Below, one piece after another: positions 33,621 to 42,568 of a stretch of 64,000 nucleotides of DNA. A program made the translations under genes and the position numbers. This stretch comes from FEB-7 sp963698265 (GTDB lineage Bacteria > Pseudomonadota > Gammaproteobacteria > Burkholderiales > Usitatibacteraceae): positions 124,001 to 188,000 of the forward strand of contig CAVOQC010000003.1 of assembly GCA_963698265.1 (NCBI GenBank). Reading direction: 5' to 3'. Under the pieces are notes generated by a model. The model was given only the letters and a program-made list of their open reading frames with translations. It was not told where the DNA came from and searched no databases. How positions within the stretch are numbered: the first letter of the stretch is position 1; each line of letters starts with the position of its first letter.

Positions 33621-34184
33621 ATGTCCAAGTCCATCGACGACGCCGTGGCGACGATGATCGCCAACTACGAGAAGAACACCGGCAAGCCCCTGGAGGCGTG
33701 GGTCGCGATCGCAAAAAAGGCGAAGCTCGCGAAGCACGGCGAGATCGTGAAGCTGCTCAAGGAAAAGCACGGCATGGGCCACGGCTACGCGAACCTCGTG
33801 GCGCAGCGCGTGCTGGCCGGCGGCGCGCCCGAACCCGGCGGCGACGACCTCGTGGCCGCCCAGTACGCCGGCGCGAAGGCGGCGCTCAGGCCGCTCTATG
33901 ACCAGCTCGCGAAGACGATCGCGCAATTCGGCGCCGACGTGGAGTTCTCTCCCAAGAAGGCCTACGTGAGCCTTCGCCGCAAGAAGCAGTTCGCGCTCGT
34001 CCAGCCTTCCACGGCGGAGCGCCTCGACGTGGGCATCAACCTGAAGGGCGTCGCACCCAAGGGCCGCCTGGAGGCCTCGGGGAGCTTCAACGCCATGGTG
34101 AGCCACCGCGTGCGCGTGACGGGCGCGAAGGACCTCGACCGCGAACTCGTGGGCTGGCTCCGGGCCGCCTACGACCAGGCCTGA
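33621..34184 (+). CDS. DUF4287 / DUF5655 domain protein
   Basis: A 187-residue protein with two small domains: DUF4287 at residues 1-65 (SIDDAVATMIANYEKNTGKPLEAWVAIAKK and GMGHGYANLVAQRVL), then DUF5655 at residues 80-185 (VEFSPKKAYVSLRRKKQFALVQPSTAERLDVGINLKG). Proteins of this kind are predicted to bind nucleic acids or be transport-like; the function is unknown. The start is the ATG at 33621. It probably shares a transcript with the downstream SRPBCC gene, which begins 12 bases after its stop. Confidence 0.87.
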   Translation: MSKSIDDAVATMIANYEKNTGKPLEAWVAIAKKAKLAKHGEIVKLLKEKHGMGHGYANLVAQRVLAGGAPEPGGDDLVAAQYAGAKAALRPLYDQLAKTIAQFGADVEFSPKKAYVSLRRKKQFALVQPSTAERLDVGINLKGVAPKGRLEASGSFNAMVSHRVRVTGAKDLDRELVGWLRAAYDQA

Positions 34185-34195
34185 GGAAGAAAACC

Positions 34196-34792
34196 GTGAA
34201 GATCGCGGCCGCAACGCTCCTGCTCGCCCCCGTCCTAGCGCTCGCCGCCGCGCACGCCGTCGCCGAGGAGCGGGTCCTCGTGAAGCTCGCGACCATCTCC
34301 GCGCCCGTGGACGAGGTGTGGAAGGCCTGGACCACGACCGAAGGCATCAAGTCGTTCTTCGCCCCCGACGCCCGCATCGAGGCGCGCCCCGGCGGGGCGT
34401 TCGAGGTCTACTTCAACCCCTACGCGAAGCCGGGCATGAAGGGCGCGGACGACATGGTCTTCCTCGCCCTGCAGGAGAAGCGGATGCTCTCCTTCACCTG
34501 GAACGCCCCGCCGCACCTCCCCGACGTCCGCGGCCAGCGCACCAGCGTCACCGTGCGCCTGAAACCCGCTGGCGAAGGGACGACCGAAGTGCGCCTCACC
34601 CATGCCGGCTGGGGCGACGGGGGGCAGTGGGACCAGGCGCACGCCTACTTCGACCGCGCCTGGACGAGCGTGCTCGCGAACCTGGAGAAGCGCTTCCGCG
34701 ACGGCCCGGCCGACTGGAAGGCCTGGCTCGCCCAGGTGAAGGCCTGGCAGGAAGCCGAGGACGCCAAGGCCGTCGCCCCGAAAAATCCCTGA
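34196..34792 (+). CDS. Exported SRPBCC (AHSA1-like) protein
   Basis: A 198-residue protein with a signal peptide (MKIAAATLLLAPVLALAAAHAVA) followed by an AHSA1/CalC-type SRPBCC domain: LVKLATISAPVDEVWKAWTTTEGIKSFFAPDARIEARPGGAFEVYF. A periplasmic SRPBCC protein is less common than the cytoplasmic form. It starts at a GTG at 34196, 12 bases after the previous stop. A candidate promoter for the next gene overlaps its stop. Confidence 0.85.
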   Translation: MKIAAATLLLAPVLALAAAHAVAEERVLVKLATISAPVDEVWKAWTTTEGIKSFFAPDARIEARPGGAFEVYFNPYAKPGMKGADDMVFLALQEKRMLSFTWNAPPHLPDVRGQRTSVTVRLKPAGEGTTEVRLTHAGWGDGGQWDQAHAYFDRAWTSVLANLEKRFRDGPADWKAWLAQVKAWQEAEDAKAVAPKNP

Positions 34793-34818
34793 CGCATCAG
34801 GCGCTTTTGTCGTATCAT
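34789..34818 (+). promoter_or_regulatory. Candidate promoter of the cold-shock gene
   Basis: CTGACG (34789-34794) and TATCAT (34813-34818) are spaced by 18 bases. A start site just after this would give an untranslated leader of about 140-150 bases before the cold-shock gene, as is usual for cspA-type mRNAs. The match is by eye. Confidence 0.4.
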
Positions 34819-34966
34819 CCGCCGCAGCGGTGATCCAGCCTGTTCAGCAGTAACTCCAGTACCGCCCGTCAAACGGCGTCTCTACTCAGTTCCCGTCTGG
34901 TCAATCTGTGTCGCTTGCGTTACGCGGGCTCGCCCGCAATTTCAATTTGTTCAAAGGACACATTAC
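34819..34966 (+). promoter_or_regulatory. Long 5' leader of the cold-shock gene
   Basis: These 148 non-coding bases are less GC-rich than the flanking genes and include short repeats such as GCGGGCTCGCCCGC (a hairpin near 34925-34938). They end in an A/T-rich stretch (CAATTTGTTCAAAGGACAC) ahead of the ATG. cspA-family mRNAs have such leaders, where temperature-dependent RNA structure controls translation. Folding was not computed. Confidence 0.45.
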
Positions 34967-35170
34967 ATGGCAACCGGCACGGTCAAGTGGTTCAACGACT
35001 CCAAGGGCTTCGGCTTCATTACCCCTGAAGGCGGCGGCGAGGATCTCTTCGCGCACTTCTCGGAAATCCAGGCCGCGGGCTTCAAGACGCTGAAGGAAAA
35101 CCAGCGCGTCGAATTCGAAGTCAAGATGGGCCCGAAGGGCAAGCAGGCCACGGCCATCAAGCCGCTGTAA
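34967..35170 (+). CDS. Cold-shock protein (CspA family)
   Basis: A 67-residue single cold-shock domain, the standard length. RNP1 (KGFGFI) and RNP2 (DLFAHF) nucleic-acid-binding motifs are present, with the start MATGTVKWFNDSKGFGFI. It binds single-stranded RNA/DNA and is probably an RNA chaperone or antiterminator. It is preceded by a long leader and followed by a terminator, so it is monocistronic. Confidence 0.97.
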   Translation: MATGTVKWFNDSKGFGFITPEGGGEDLFAHFSEIQAAGFKTLKENQRVEFEVKMGPKGKQATAIKPL

Positions 35171-35195
35171 GCCTCGCCCCTCGCAGCAATTGAGA

Positions 35196-35224
35196 ACGGC
35201 AGCCTCCGGGCTGCCGTTTTTCTT
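35196..35224 (+). terminator. Rho-independent terminator of the cold-shock gene
   Basis: A perfect 9-bp stem (35196-35204 with 35209-35217, loop TCCG) is followed by TTTTCTT. It lies 25 bases after the cold-shock stop and just before the converging PPK2 gene end. Confidence 0.92.
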
Positions 35225-35237
35225 TCCGCAAGATCCG

Positions 35238-36092
35238 CTAGCGCCGCCGCTTCCCTGCGCCCTGCGCCGCCTGCGCCCGGTATGCCTCGAGTTCCGCGCG
35301 TCCCGCCCGGCCCATTTCCTCGAGCGTCTTCTCCCAGTTCCTGCGCCGCCCTTTCAGGGCGTCCACGATCGACTCGGCGATGACGAGGTTGCGGTACCAC
35401 TTTGCGTTCGCGGGCACCACGGTCCACGGCGCATGCTTCGCCGCCGTTTTCGCGATCGCGTCCTCGTAGGCGAGGGTGTAGTCGTCCCAGTGGTCGCGCT
35501 CCTTCCAGTCGTTGGGATTCAATTTCCACGCGGTCTCGGGGGATTTCTCGCGCTCGAGGAGGCGCTCCTCCTGCTCGTCCTTCGTGATGTGCAGGAAGTA
35601 CTTGAGGACGATCGTGCCGTGCTCGGCGAGCAGCTCCTCGAAGTCGCGGATGTGCCCGAAGCGCTCCTTCCAGACGGGCTTCGGGGCGAGGCCGTGCACG
35701 CGCACCACCAGCACGTCCTCGTAGTGCGAGCGGTTGAAGATCGAGAACTCCCCCGCCCGCGGGGCGTGACGGTGCACGCGCCAGAGGAAGTCGTGCGCGC
35801 GCTCCTCGGGCGTGGGCACGCCGAAGGAGGTGACGATGACCCCGCGCGGATTGAGGCAGCCCACCACGTGCTTGATCGAGCCGTCCTTGCCGGCGCTGTC
35901 GCGCCCCTGGAGCACCACGAGCACGCTATTGACCTTCGCGCCGTACATCGCGTCCTGCAGGTCGAAGAGTTCCCGGCCCAGCGTCGCGAAACGCTTCTCC
36001 GCCTTCTTCCTCGTCATGCCCTTCGGGGGCTCCGCGGAGATCGCGTCGAGGCGCACCCTGCGGCCCGGCTTGTCGTACACGGTTGCGGCCAT
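35238..36092 (-). CDS. PPK2-family polyphosphate:nucleotide phosphotransferase (class III-like)
   Basis: A 284-residue polyphosphate kinase 2 family enzyme. Walker A is GRDSAGKDGS, the lid region VPTPEERAHDFLWRVHRHAP, and Walker B is FNRSHYEDVLVVRV. This pattern (HDFLWR, NRSHYEDVL) is that of the polyphosphate:AMP/ADP phosphotransferase group (class III). It uses polyphosphate to phosphorylate nucleotides in the cytoplasm. The ATG at 36092 has an AGGAGGA ribosome site just upstream. Another PPK2 of a different class lies at 49277-50419. Confidence 0.9.
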   Translation of the reverse strand: MAATVYDKPGRRVRLDAISAEPPKGMTRKKAEKRFATLGRELFDLQDAMYGAKVNSVLVVLQGRDSAGKDGSIKHVVGCLNPRGVIVTSFGVPTPEERAHDFLWRVHRHAPRAGEFSIFNRSHYEDVLVVRVHGLAPKPVWKERFGHIRDFEELLAEHGTIVLKYFLHITKDEQEERLLEREKSPETAWKLNPNDWKERDHWDDYTLAYEDAIAKTAAKHAPWTVVPANAKWYRNLVIAESIVDALKGRRRNWEKTLEEMGRAGRAELEAYRAQAAQGAGKRRR

Positions 36093-36103
36093 GCTTTCCT
36101 CCT

Positions 36104-36358
36104 TCAGGTTCCGGTTACGGGGGGCGTACCGCGCGAGGGCCTCGCCTGGCCGCCCTCTCCCAGCCGCAGGATGGCTTCGTTCACGCACTCGGTGACATTG
36201 CGGAAGCGCTCCGCGTCGACCAGCTCGCGCACCACGCCCGCCGCCTGCGGCGTGAGGCGCAGCGACACGAGCCTTCCCCCCTGGCGCTTGAGCGCACGCA
36301 AGGACTTCGCCAGCCGCTGCGCGGCCGTCTTCGGAGTCCTCGCGCGCCGGCGGGCCAT
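36104..36358 (-). CDS. Small basic protein, ribbon-helix-helix-like
   Basis: An 84-residue protein with a very basic N-terminus (MARRRARTPKTAAQRLAKSLRAL) and a middle reading GGRLVSLRLTPQAAGVVRELVDAERFRNVTECVNEAILRLGEG, which looks like a ribbon-helix-helix DNA-binding fold (strand, helix, helix). It begins two bases after the parC stop, so it is likely co-transcribed with parC. The target is unknown. The fold call is by pattern only. Confidence 0.6.
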   Translation of the reverse strand: MARRRARTPKTAAQRLAKSLRALKRQGGRLVSLRLTPQAAGVVRELVDAERFRNVTECVNEAILRLGEGGQARPSRGTPPVTGT

Positions 36359-36360
36359 GG

Positions 36361-38718
36361 CTAGTCCTGGTCCGCGAACCCGGAGACGGACTTGAGCGAA
36401 CCCTGCAGCACGCGGCCGCTGCGGGCGCGGGCGCCGCGGTAGCTCTCCAGCTCCGCGGCCGGCACACCCGTGAACGAGACCTTGTCGCCGCGCCCCTTGC
36501 CCTTCACCTTGAGGGTTCCGGCCACGGCGCGCGCGCCGAGCAGCGCCTCGCCCTCGTGCAGGCGCATGAGGATCACGCCCTTGCCGCCGCCGGAGAGCTC
36601 GTTCACTTCCGCGAGCGGGAAGACGAGGAGCCGCCCCCCGGACGAGAGCGTGGCGACTTCGGCGACGCCTTCCCGGAGGATTTCCGGCGCGAGGCACTTC
36701 TCGCCCTCGCCCACGTTCAGGAACGCCTTGCCCGCCCGCTGCCGGGTGACGAGGTCCTTCAGCCGGCAACGCAGGCCCGTTCCCCCGCTGGAGGAGAGGA
36801 GCAGGTGCGTCTCGGGTTCTCCCGCGAGCACGCCTACGATGCGCGCACCAGCGAGGTCGACGAGGGAAGTCGCGGGCGCGCCGTCGCCCTTGCCGCCGGG
36901 CAGGTCGATCGCGCGCACGCTGAAAGTCCGCCCGCTCGCGGCCACGAGCACGATGGGGCGCACGGTGCGCGTCTCGATCACCGCGAGCGGCCCGTCGCCC
37001 TCCTTCCACGAAAGCGTCGTCGCGTCGATGCCGTGTCCGGTGCGCGTGCGCAGGAACCCGTTTCGCGAGCAGATCACCGTGACCGGCTCGTCGGTGAGCG
37101 TTTCCACGGGCGCGGCCGCGGCACGCTCCGCCGCCTCGATCATGGTGCGACGCTTGTCGCCGAAGCGCTCGCCGTCGGCGGTCACTTCCTTCACCGCGAG
37201 CTTGCGGCGGGCCGTTTCGCTCGCGAGGAGTTTTTCCAGGCCGGCCTGCTCCGCCTTCAGTTCCTTGATCTCGCGCTCGATCCGGATGCCCTCGAGCTTC
37301 GCGAGCTGGCGCAGGCGGATTTCCAGGATGTCCTCGGCCTGGCGCTCGGAGAGAGAGAACTTCTCCATCAGCGCGGGCCGGGGCTCGTCCGCGCCGCGGA
37401 TCACCTTGATCACCTTGTCGATGTTCAGGAACGCGATCATGCGCCCGTCGAGGATGTGCAGGCGGTCGAGCACCTGGGCCTGCCGGTGCGCGAGGCGCCG
37501 CTCCAGCGCCACCAGCCGGAAGGCCGCCCATTCGCGGATCCAGTGCGCGAGCCCGGCCTGCCTCGGACGCCCCTCGCGGTCTATGGCCACCAGGTTCATG
37601 GCGGCGTTCGATTCGAGCGAGGTATGCGCGAGCAGGAGCCCCATGAGGTCGTCCGGCGTCACGCGGGAGCTGCGCGGCTCGAAGACCAGGCGCACGGGAT
37701 GCTCGCGGTCCGAATCGTCGCGGGCGCTCTCGAGGGCGGCGAGCACGGCGGACTTCAGGGCCAGCGCCTCCGCCGACACGGTCTTCTTGCCGGCGCGCGG
37801 CTTCGGGTTCGTGATCTCCTCGATCTCGGCGAGCACCCGCGCGGCGTTGGTGCCCGGTGGCATCTCGGTCACGGCGATGCGGTACTGCCCGCGCGCGAGC
37901 TTCTCCATCGTCCAGCGGGCGCGCACGCGCACGCTTCCCCGGCCCGTCTCGTAGGCCCGCGCGATCTCCTCGGCCGGGGAAATGACCTGCCCGCCGCCGG
38001 GGAAATCCGGCCCCGGAATCGATGCGAGGATCTCCGCGTCCGTCGCCCGGGCGCTCTTCAGCGCCACCACGCAGGCGTCGACCACCTCGCCCATGTTGTG
38101 CGGCGGGATCTCGGTTGCCATGCCCACGGCGATGCCCGAGGCCCCGTTCAGCACCGCGATCGGAAGCCGTGCGGGAAGCAGGCGCGGCTCCTCGAGGGAG
38201 CCGTCGTAGGTCGGAATGAAGTCGACCGTGCCGCGCTCCAGCTCCGAGAGGAGGATCTCCTCCGCGAAACCCGTGAGCCGGACTTCCGTGTAGCGCATCG
38301 CCGCCGCGCCGTCGCCGTCGCGGGAGCCGAAGTTGCCCTGGCCCTGGATCAGGGGATAGCGCAGCGTGAACTCCTGCGCCATGCGCACCGCCGCCTCGTA
38401 CACCGCGGAATCGCCGTGGGGATGGAACTTGCCGATCACGTCCCCCACGATGCGCGCGGACTTCTTGAACGGCGCGTCGTGGCGGTTGCCGAGCTCGCGC
38501 ATCGCGTAGAGGATGCGCCGCTGCACGGGCTTCTGGCCGTCCTCGATCGCCGGGAGCGCGCGGCCCTTCACCACGCTCATCGCGTAGGCGAGGTAGGCGC
38601 CCTCGGCGAAGGCGGCGAGCGGCACGTCGCCGTCGCCCGAGGCGCTGTCGCCTCCGGCGGGCCGTGGGGGCACGGGAGGAAGGCTGTCGAAGAGGTCGGG
38701 GGTCTTGGTGTCGAGCAT
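36361..38718 (-). CDS. parC: DNA topoisomerase IV subunit A
   Basis: A 785-residue type IIA topoisomerase A subunit, which decatenates daughter chromosomes with ParE. The catalytic tyrosine is Tyr143 in AAAMRYTEVRL. The quinolone-resistance region reads HPHGDSAVYE, with the wild-type Ser (104) and Glu (108) at the E. coli ParC S80/E84 positions, so no classical resistance change is present. A C-terminal pinwheel region follows with fewer GyrA-box features. It is seven bases from the parE stop, in the same operon, with the small RHH-like gene after it. Confidence 0.95.
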   Translation of the reverse strand: MLDTKTPDLFDSLPPVPPRPAGGDSASGDGDVPLAAFAEGAYLAYAMSVVKGRALPAIEDGQKPVQRRILYAMRELGNRHDAPFKKSARIVGDVIGKFHPHGDSAVYEAAVRMAQEFTLRYPLIQGQGNFGSRDGDGAAAMRYTEVRLTGFAEEILLSELERGTVDFIPTYDGSLEEPRLLPARLPIAVLNGASGIAVGMATEIPPHNMGEVVDACVVALKSARATDAEILASIPGPDFPGGGQVISPAEEIARAYETGRGSVRVRARWTMEKLARGQYRIAVTEMPPGTNAARVLAEIEEITNPKPRAGKKTVSAEALALKSAVLAALESARDDSDREHPVRLVFEPRSSRVTPDDLMGLLLAHTSLESNAAMNLVAIDREGRPRQAGLAHWIREWAAFRLVALERRLAHRQAQVLDRLHILDGRMIAFLNIDKVIKVIRGADEPRPALMEKFSLSERQAEDILEIRLRQLAKLEGIRIEREIKELKAEQAGLEKLLASETARRKLAVKEVTADGERFGDKRRTMIEAAERAAAAPVETLTDEPVTVICSRNGFLRTRTGHGIDATTLSWKEGDGPLAVIETRTVRPIVLVAASGRTFSVRAIDLPGGKGDGAPATSLVDLAGARIVGVLAGEPETHLLLSSSGGTGLRCRLKDLVTRQRAGKAFLNVGEGEKCLAPEILREGVAEVATLSSGGRLLVFPLAEVNELSGGGKGVILMRLHEGEALLGARAVAGTLKVKGKGRGDKVSFTGVPAAELESYRGARARSGRVLQGSLKSVSGFADQD

Positions 38719-38725
38719 GGGTTGC

Positions 38726-40693
38726 CTAGATGTCGGCTTCCACGAGGTTGCCCCGCGCTTCCATCCAGCTGCGGCGCGAGGCGGCCTCGCCCTTGCCCAT
38801 CAGGAGCGTGAAGACCTTGTGCGTGTCGGCGAGGACGTCGGCGCTGACGGTGAGCGGCAGCAGCCGGCGCGTGTCGGGGCTCATGGTGGTCTCGCGAAGC
38901 TCCTCGGGATTCATCTCGCCGAGCCCCTTGAAGCGGCCCACGTGGACGGCGGACTCGCGCACCTTCTCGTCGGCGAGCTTCAAGAGGATAGCGTCGCGCT
39001 CGGCCTCGTCCAGCGCGTAGAGGCGCCGCTCCGGCCGGGCCTTGCCCTGGGCGTCCACCTTCACGCAGTAGAGCGGCGGCTGCGCGACGAAGACGTGCCC
39101 GCGGGCGAGGAGCCCCGGGAAGTGGCGGAAGAAAAGCGCCAGCAGCAGCGTCTGGATGTGCGAGCCGTCGACGTCCGCGTCCGCCATGATGATCACCTTG
39201 CCGTAGCGAAGCCCCGAGAGCGCCTTGGCGGCCTCCCCGATGCCGTGCGGCTCGATGCCCAGGGCGACCGCGATGTCGTGCACCTCGTTGTTGGCGTAGA
39301 TCTGCGTGGGATCGACCTCGAAGGTGTTGAGTATCTTGCCGCGCAGCGGCAAGATCGCCTGGAAGTGCCGGTCGCGCCCCTGCCGCGCCGAGCCGCCGGC
39401 GGAATCGCCCTCCACGAGGAAAAGCTCGTTGCGCGCGAGCTCCTCGCTCTCGCAGTCGGTGAGCTTGCCCGGCAGCACGGCCACTCCGGAGCCGCGGCGC
39501 TTCTCCGCCGCCTTGCCGGCCTTCTGGCGCGCCGCCGCAGCACGGATCGCCAGCTCCGCGATCTTCTTGCCGGCCTCCACGTGCTGGTTCAACCAGGCAT
39601 CCAGCGGGTCCTTCAGCCGCGAGGCCACGAGCTTCACGGCGTCGCGCGAATTGAGCTTCGCCTTGGTCTGCCCCTGGAACTGCGGATCCAGCATCCGGAC
39701 GGAAAGCACGAAGCGCAGGTTCTTCCACACGTCCTCGGTCTGCAGCGTCACCCCCCGCGTGAGCAGCTCGTGGTGCAGGCAGAACTCGCGGATGGATTCG
39801 AAGACGCCGGACTTGAGGCCGGACTCGTGGGTGCCGCCCTCGACCGTCGGAATAAGGTTCACGTAGGACTCCCCGCCGCCGCCGTTCTCGCACCACGCGA
39901 GCGCCCAGGCCGCGCCTTCGCCGTGGGCGAACTGCGCGTCGCCCTCGCCGCAGTACGACTCGCCCACGATCACGGGGCTCGCAACACCCTCCTCCCCGGC
40001 GAGGCTCTCCGCGAGGTACGCGGCCATGCCGCCCTCGTACTTCCACTCGATCGTCTCGCCCGTGGCCTCGTCGGCGAGCCGCATCGCGAGCCCGGGCAAG
40101 AGCACCGCCTTCGCGCGCAGCAGGTGCTCGAGGTCGGGCCGCTTGATCCTGTCGCTGTCGAAATACTTCGCATCGGGCCAGGCGCGCACCGAAGTGCCGG
40201 TCTGCTTCGCCGGTACCGCGCCCGTGCGGCGCAGCTTCTCCACGGGGAAGCCGTCCTCGAAGGCGATGGCCCAGGCCGCACCGTCGCGCTTCACGCGCAC
40301 TTCCAGCCGCTTCGAGAGCGCGTTGGTGACGGAGACGCCCACGCCGTGCAGGCCGCCGGAGAAGGCATAGGCGGCGCCGCCGGATTTCTTGTCGAACTTG
40401 CCGCCCGCGTGCAGCCGCGTGAAGACCACCTCCACGGTGGGAACCTTCTCTTCAGGATGCGGGCCGACGGGGATGCCGCGGCCGTCGTCCTCCACGCTCA
40501 CCGAGCGGTCGGCGTGGAGCGTCACGGTAATCGTCTTCGCCGCGCCGGCGAGCGCTTCGTCTGCGGCGTTGTCGACCACTTCCTGGATGATGTGCAGCGG
40601 CGTGTCGGTCCGGGTGTACATCCCCGGGCGTTCCTTGACGGGCTCGAGGCCCTTCAGGACGCGAATGCTTCTTTCGTCGTAGCGTGCGGCCAT
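38726..40693 (-). CDS. parE: DNA topoisomerase IV subunit B
   Basis: A 655-residue ATPase subunit of topoisomerase IV. The GHKL ATP site shows VDNAADEALAG, VEDDGRGIPVG and GGLHGVGVSVTNALS. The TOPRIM domain has LVEGDSAGGSARQGRDR and IIMADADVDGSHI. The length fits ParE rather than GyrB (about 800). It is the first gene of the parE-parC unit; the start at 40693 follows an AT-rich segment with a palindrome that probably holds the promoter. Confidence 0.95.
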   Translation of the reverse strand: MAARYDERSIRVLKGLEPVKERPGMYTRTDTPLHIIQEVVDNAADEALAGAAKTITVTLHADRSVSVEDDGRGIPVGPHPEEKVPTVEVVFTRLHAGGKFDKKSGGAAYAFSGGLHGVGVSVTNALSKRLEVRVKRDGAAWAIAFEDGFPVEKLRRTGAVPAKQTGTSVRAWPDAKYFDSDRIKRPDLEHLLRAKAVLLPGLAMRLADEATGETIEWKYEGGMAAYLAESLAGEEGVASPVIVGESYCGEGDAQFAHGEGAAWALAWCENGGGGESYVNLIPTVEGGTHESGLKSGVFESIREFCLHHELLTRGVTLQTEDVWKNLRFVLSVRMLDPQFQGQTKAKLNSRDAVKLVASRLKDPLDAWLNQHVEAGKKIAELAIRAAAARQKAGKAAEKRRGSGVAVLPGKLTDCESEELARNELFLVEGDSAGGSARQGRDRHFQAILPLRGKILNTFEVDPTQIYANNEVHDIAVALGIEPHGIGEAAKALSGLRYGKVIIMADADVDGSHIQTLLLALFFRHFPGLLARGHVFVAQPPLYCVKVDAQGKARPERRLYALDEAERDAILLKLADEKVRESAVHVGRFKGLGEMNPEELRETTMSPDTRRLLPLTVSADVLADTHKVFTLLMGKGEAASRRSWMEARGNLVEADI

Positions 40694-40704
40694 GCGGGAA
40701 TCCC

Positions 40705-40721
40705 TACGTATAATATACGTA
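40705..40721. promoter_or_regulatory. AT-rich palindrome in front of parE
   Basis: TACGTAT-AAT-ATACGTA is a 7-bp inverted repeat with a three-base centre, 12 bases upstream of the parE start. A further ATACG half-site lies next to it (40727-40731). On the minus strand TATTAT or TATATT can serve as a -10 box. In a region so GC-rich this is conspicuous and may be an operator or a promoter with a supercoiling-sensitive spacer. Confidence 0.45.
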
Positions 40722-40737
40722 TCATATACGAAATCCC

Positions 40738-41817
40738 CTAGCGCTGCACGTCCACCACCTTCACCCTGACCTTGCTCTCCTTGCGGTCCCGGATCACGGT
40801 CAGCTCGGCCACGGTGCCGATGCCGGCGCGGTCCAGTTCGGCCGCGAAGGTGCCCATGGCCTCGATGGGCCGGCCGTTCACCGCGACGATCACGTCGCCC
40901 ACCTCGCCCGTGCGCTGGTCCACGGCCACGAGGCCGGCCTGCGCCGCCGGAGAGTTTCGCAGCACTTCCGCGACCACCACGCCGGTGAAGCCCGCCCGCG
41001 CGGCGAGCATGGGATCGACGGCGCGGATGCCGATGCCGGGCAGGGAAGCCTTCCCGCGCGCGATCAGCTGCGGAACGATGCGGTTCACGAGGTCCGCGGG
41101 AATGGCGAAGCCCACGCCGGACGATCCTCCCGAGGGCGAGCGGATCGCGGTGTTCACGCCGATCAGGCGCCCTGCGCTGTCCAGGAGCGGCCCGCCGGAG
41201 TTGCCGGGGTTGATCGCGGCGTCGGTCTGGATGGCGCCGGCGATCTCGCGGTATTCCGAAGTGGGCAGGTGGCGGTCGAGCGCGCTCACGATGCCGGTGG
41301 TGAGCGTGCGCGAGAGGCCGAAGGGATTGCCGATCGCGTAGACCGTCTGCCCGATGCGCAGGTCCCGGGAGGTGCCGAGCGGGATGGGCTTGAGGCCTCG
41401 CGGCACCTGCGCGAGCTTCACCACGGCGAGGTCGTAGTCCTGCGCGAAGCCCACCACGGTGGCGGGAATGGGCTTGCCGGCGTCCAGGCTCACCTCCACG
41501 CTGCGCGCGCCTGCGAGGACGTGGAAGTTGGTGACCACGTGGCCCGCCGAATCCCAGACGAAACCGCTGCCGGCGCCCTGCGCGATTTCCGCCGTGAAGA
41601 ACCCCGTGCGCGCGAGGCGCTCCGTGGTGATGTAGGCGACCGAGGGCGCCGTGGATTCGAAGAGGCCGGCGAGGGCCTGCTCCTGCGCGAGCAGGGGGCC
41701 CCGCGGGGATACCGCGCGCGGCTCCGGAGCGCCGCCGCGCTGCGCCCACGGGGCGAGGACGACCGCGGCGGCCAACACGGCAGCGGCGAGGAGGATCGGT
41801 TTCTTCATGGATGGCAT
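40738..41817 (-). CDS. HtrA/DegS-like periplasmic serine protease with PDZ domain
   Basis: A 359-residue trypsin-like protease anchored by an N-terminal hydrophobic segment (ILLAAAVLAAAVVLAPWA). The catalytic triad appears as His (VVTNFHVLAG), Asp (AQDYDLAVVKL) and Ser (NPGNSGGPLL). One PDZ domain follows at residues about 260-350 (GVVVAEVLRNSPAAQAGLVAVDQ), giving a DegS-like layout. It would act in envelope quality control or sigma-E-type signalling. No rseA or rpoE is adjacent. The start may be the ATG at 41808 (MKKPIL). It lies 44 bases upstream of parE, in the same direction. Confidence 0.92.
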   Translation of the reverse strand: MPSMKKPILLAAAVLAAAVVLAPWAQRGGAPEPRAVSPRGPLLAQEQALAGLFESTAPSVAYITTERLARTGFFTAEIAQGAGSGFVWDSAGHVVTNFHVLAGARSVEVSLDAGKPIPATVVGFAQDYDLAVVKLAQVPRGLKPIPLGTSRDLRIGQTVYAIGNPFGLSRTLTTGIVSALDRHLPTSEYREIAGAIQTDAAINPGNSGGPLLDSAGRLIGVNTAIRSPSGGSSGVGFAIPADLVNRIVPQLIARGKASLPGIGIRAVDPMLAARAGFTGVVVAEVLRNSPAAQAGLVAVDQRTGEVGDVIVAVNGRPIEAMGTFAAELDRAGIGTVAELTVIRDRKESKVRVKVVDVQR

Positions 41818-41876
41818 GGTCGGATGGGTGGACCGTCACAAGGTCGTGCCGGTTCCCGCACGATTCAAGAGGCGGG

Positions 41877-42491
41877 TCAGTCGAGCGGCGTCGATTCGAA
41901 GGCCGGAAGGGCCTCGGCCTGCATGGAGAACTTCGCGAGCGCGGGGAACTTCCACGCCGGCACCAGATCGGCGTGGTAGAACTGGTTGAAGCGCCACGCC
42001 ACGGCGGTAGCGACATCGGCCGCGTTGGGGCCGGCACCCTGGAGCCAGGGGTTCGCGCGCCCCGCGGCGTCCTCGAGGGCGGTGAAGGCGGCGAGCGTCT
42101 GCCCCAGAACGCGCTCGTACCAGGGCTCGTGGCGCTTCTCCGCCGGGCGCTGCTCGCGCTCGTAGACGAGGGAGACGCCCTTGTCGCAGGCCGAGAGCGC
42201 CAGGCCGACCAGGCGCAGCGCCTCCAGGCGGGGCTTTCCCGTGGGCGGCATGAGGCGCCTGGCGGGCTTCACGAGGTCCTCGAGATGGTCGAGGATGAGG
42301 GTGGAATCCATGAGCACCGTCTTGTCGTCGCAGACGAGCGTGGGCGCCTTTACCACCGGGTTCACCGCGCGGAATTGCTCGAAGTCGCGGAATACGGAAA
42401 GCGACTCGTGCTCGAAAGGCAGTTCCATCAGCTTCAGCGAGATCGCGATGCGGCGGACGTAGGGCGAATCGAGCATGCCGATGAGCTTCAT
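41877..42491 (-). CDS. Glutathione S-transferase family protein
   Basis: A 204-residue cytosolic GST. The thioredoxin-like N-terminal domain (MKLIGMLDSPYVRRIAISLKLMELPFEHESL, then VVKAPTLVCDDKTVLMDSTLILDHLE) contains the cis-Pro equivalent (APTLV) and Ser in the D/S motif. The all-helical C-terminal domain follows. The Ser/Tyr-type nucleophile is uncertain (Ser9 near DSPYVRR). The start at 42491 is the ATG that opens the thioredoxin fold. Confidence 0.9.
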   Translation of the reverse strand: MKLIGMLDSPYVRRIAISLKLMELPFEHESLSVFRDFEQFRAVNPVVKAPTLVCDDKTVLMDSTLILDHLEDLVKPARRLMPPTGKPRLEALRLVGLALSACDKGVSLVYEREQRPAEKRHEPWYERVLGQTLAAFTALEDAAGRANPWLQGAGPNAADVATAVAWRFNQFYHADLVPAWKFPALAKFSMQAEALPAFESTPLD

Positions 42492-42568
42492 GCGGGCCTC
42501 GCGTGACGGAAGAGGCGGCATTCTGCCCCATATCGGGCCGTCCGGTGTCAAGGCGGGCGGCGCGGCCT

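Noticed and set aside
36361..38718. Quinolone-resistance change in parC
   Set aside because: The HPHGDSAVYE segment has the wild-type Ser and Glu.
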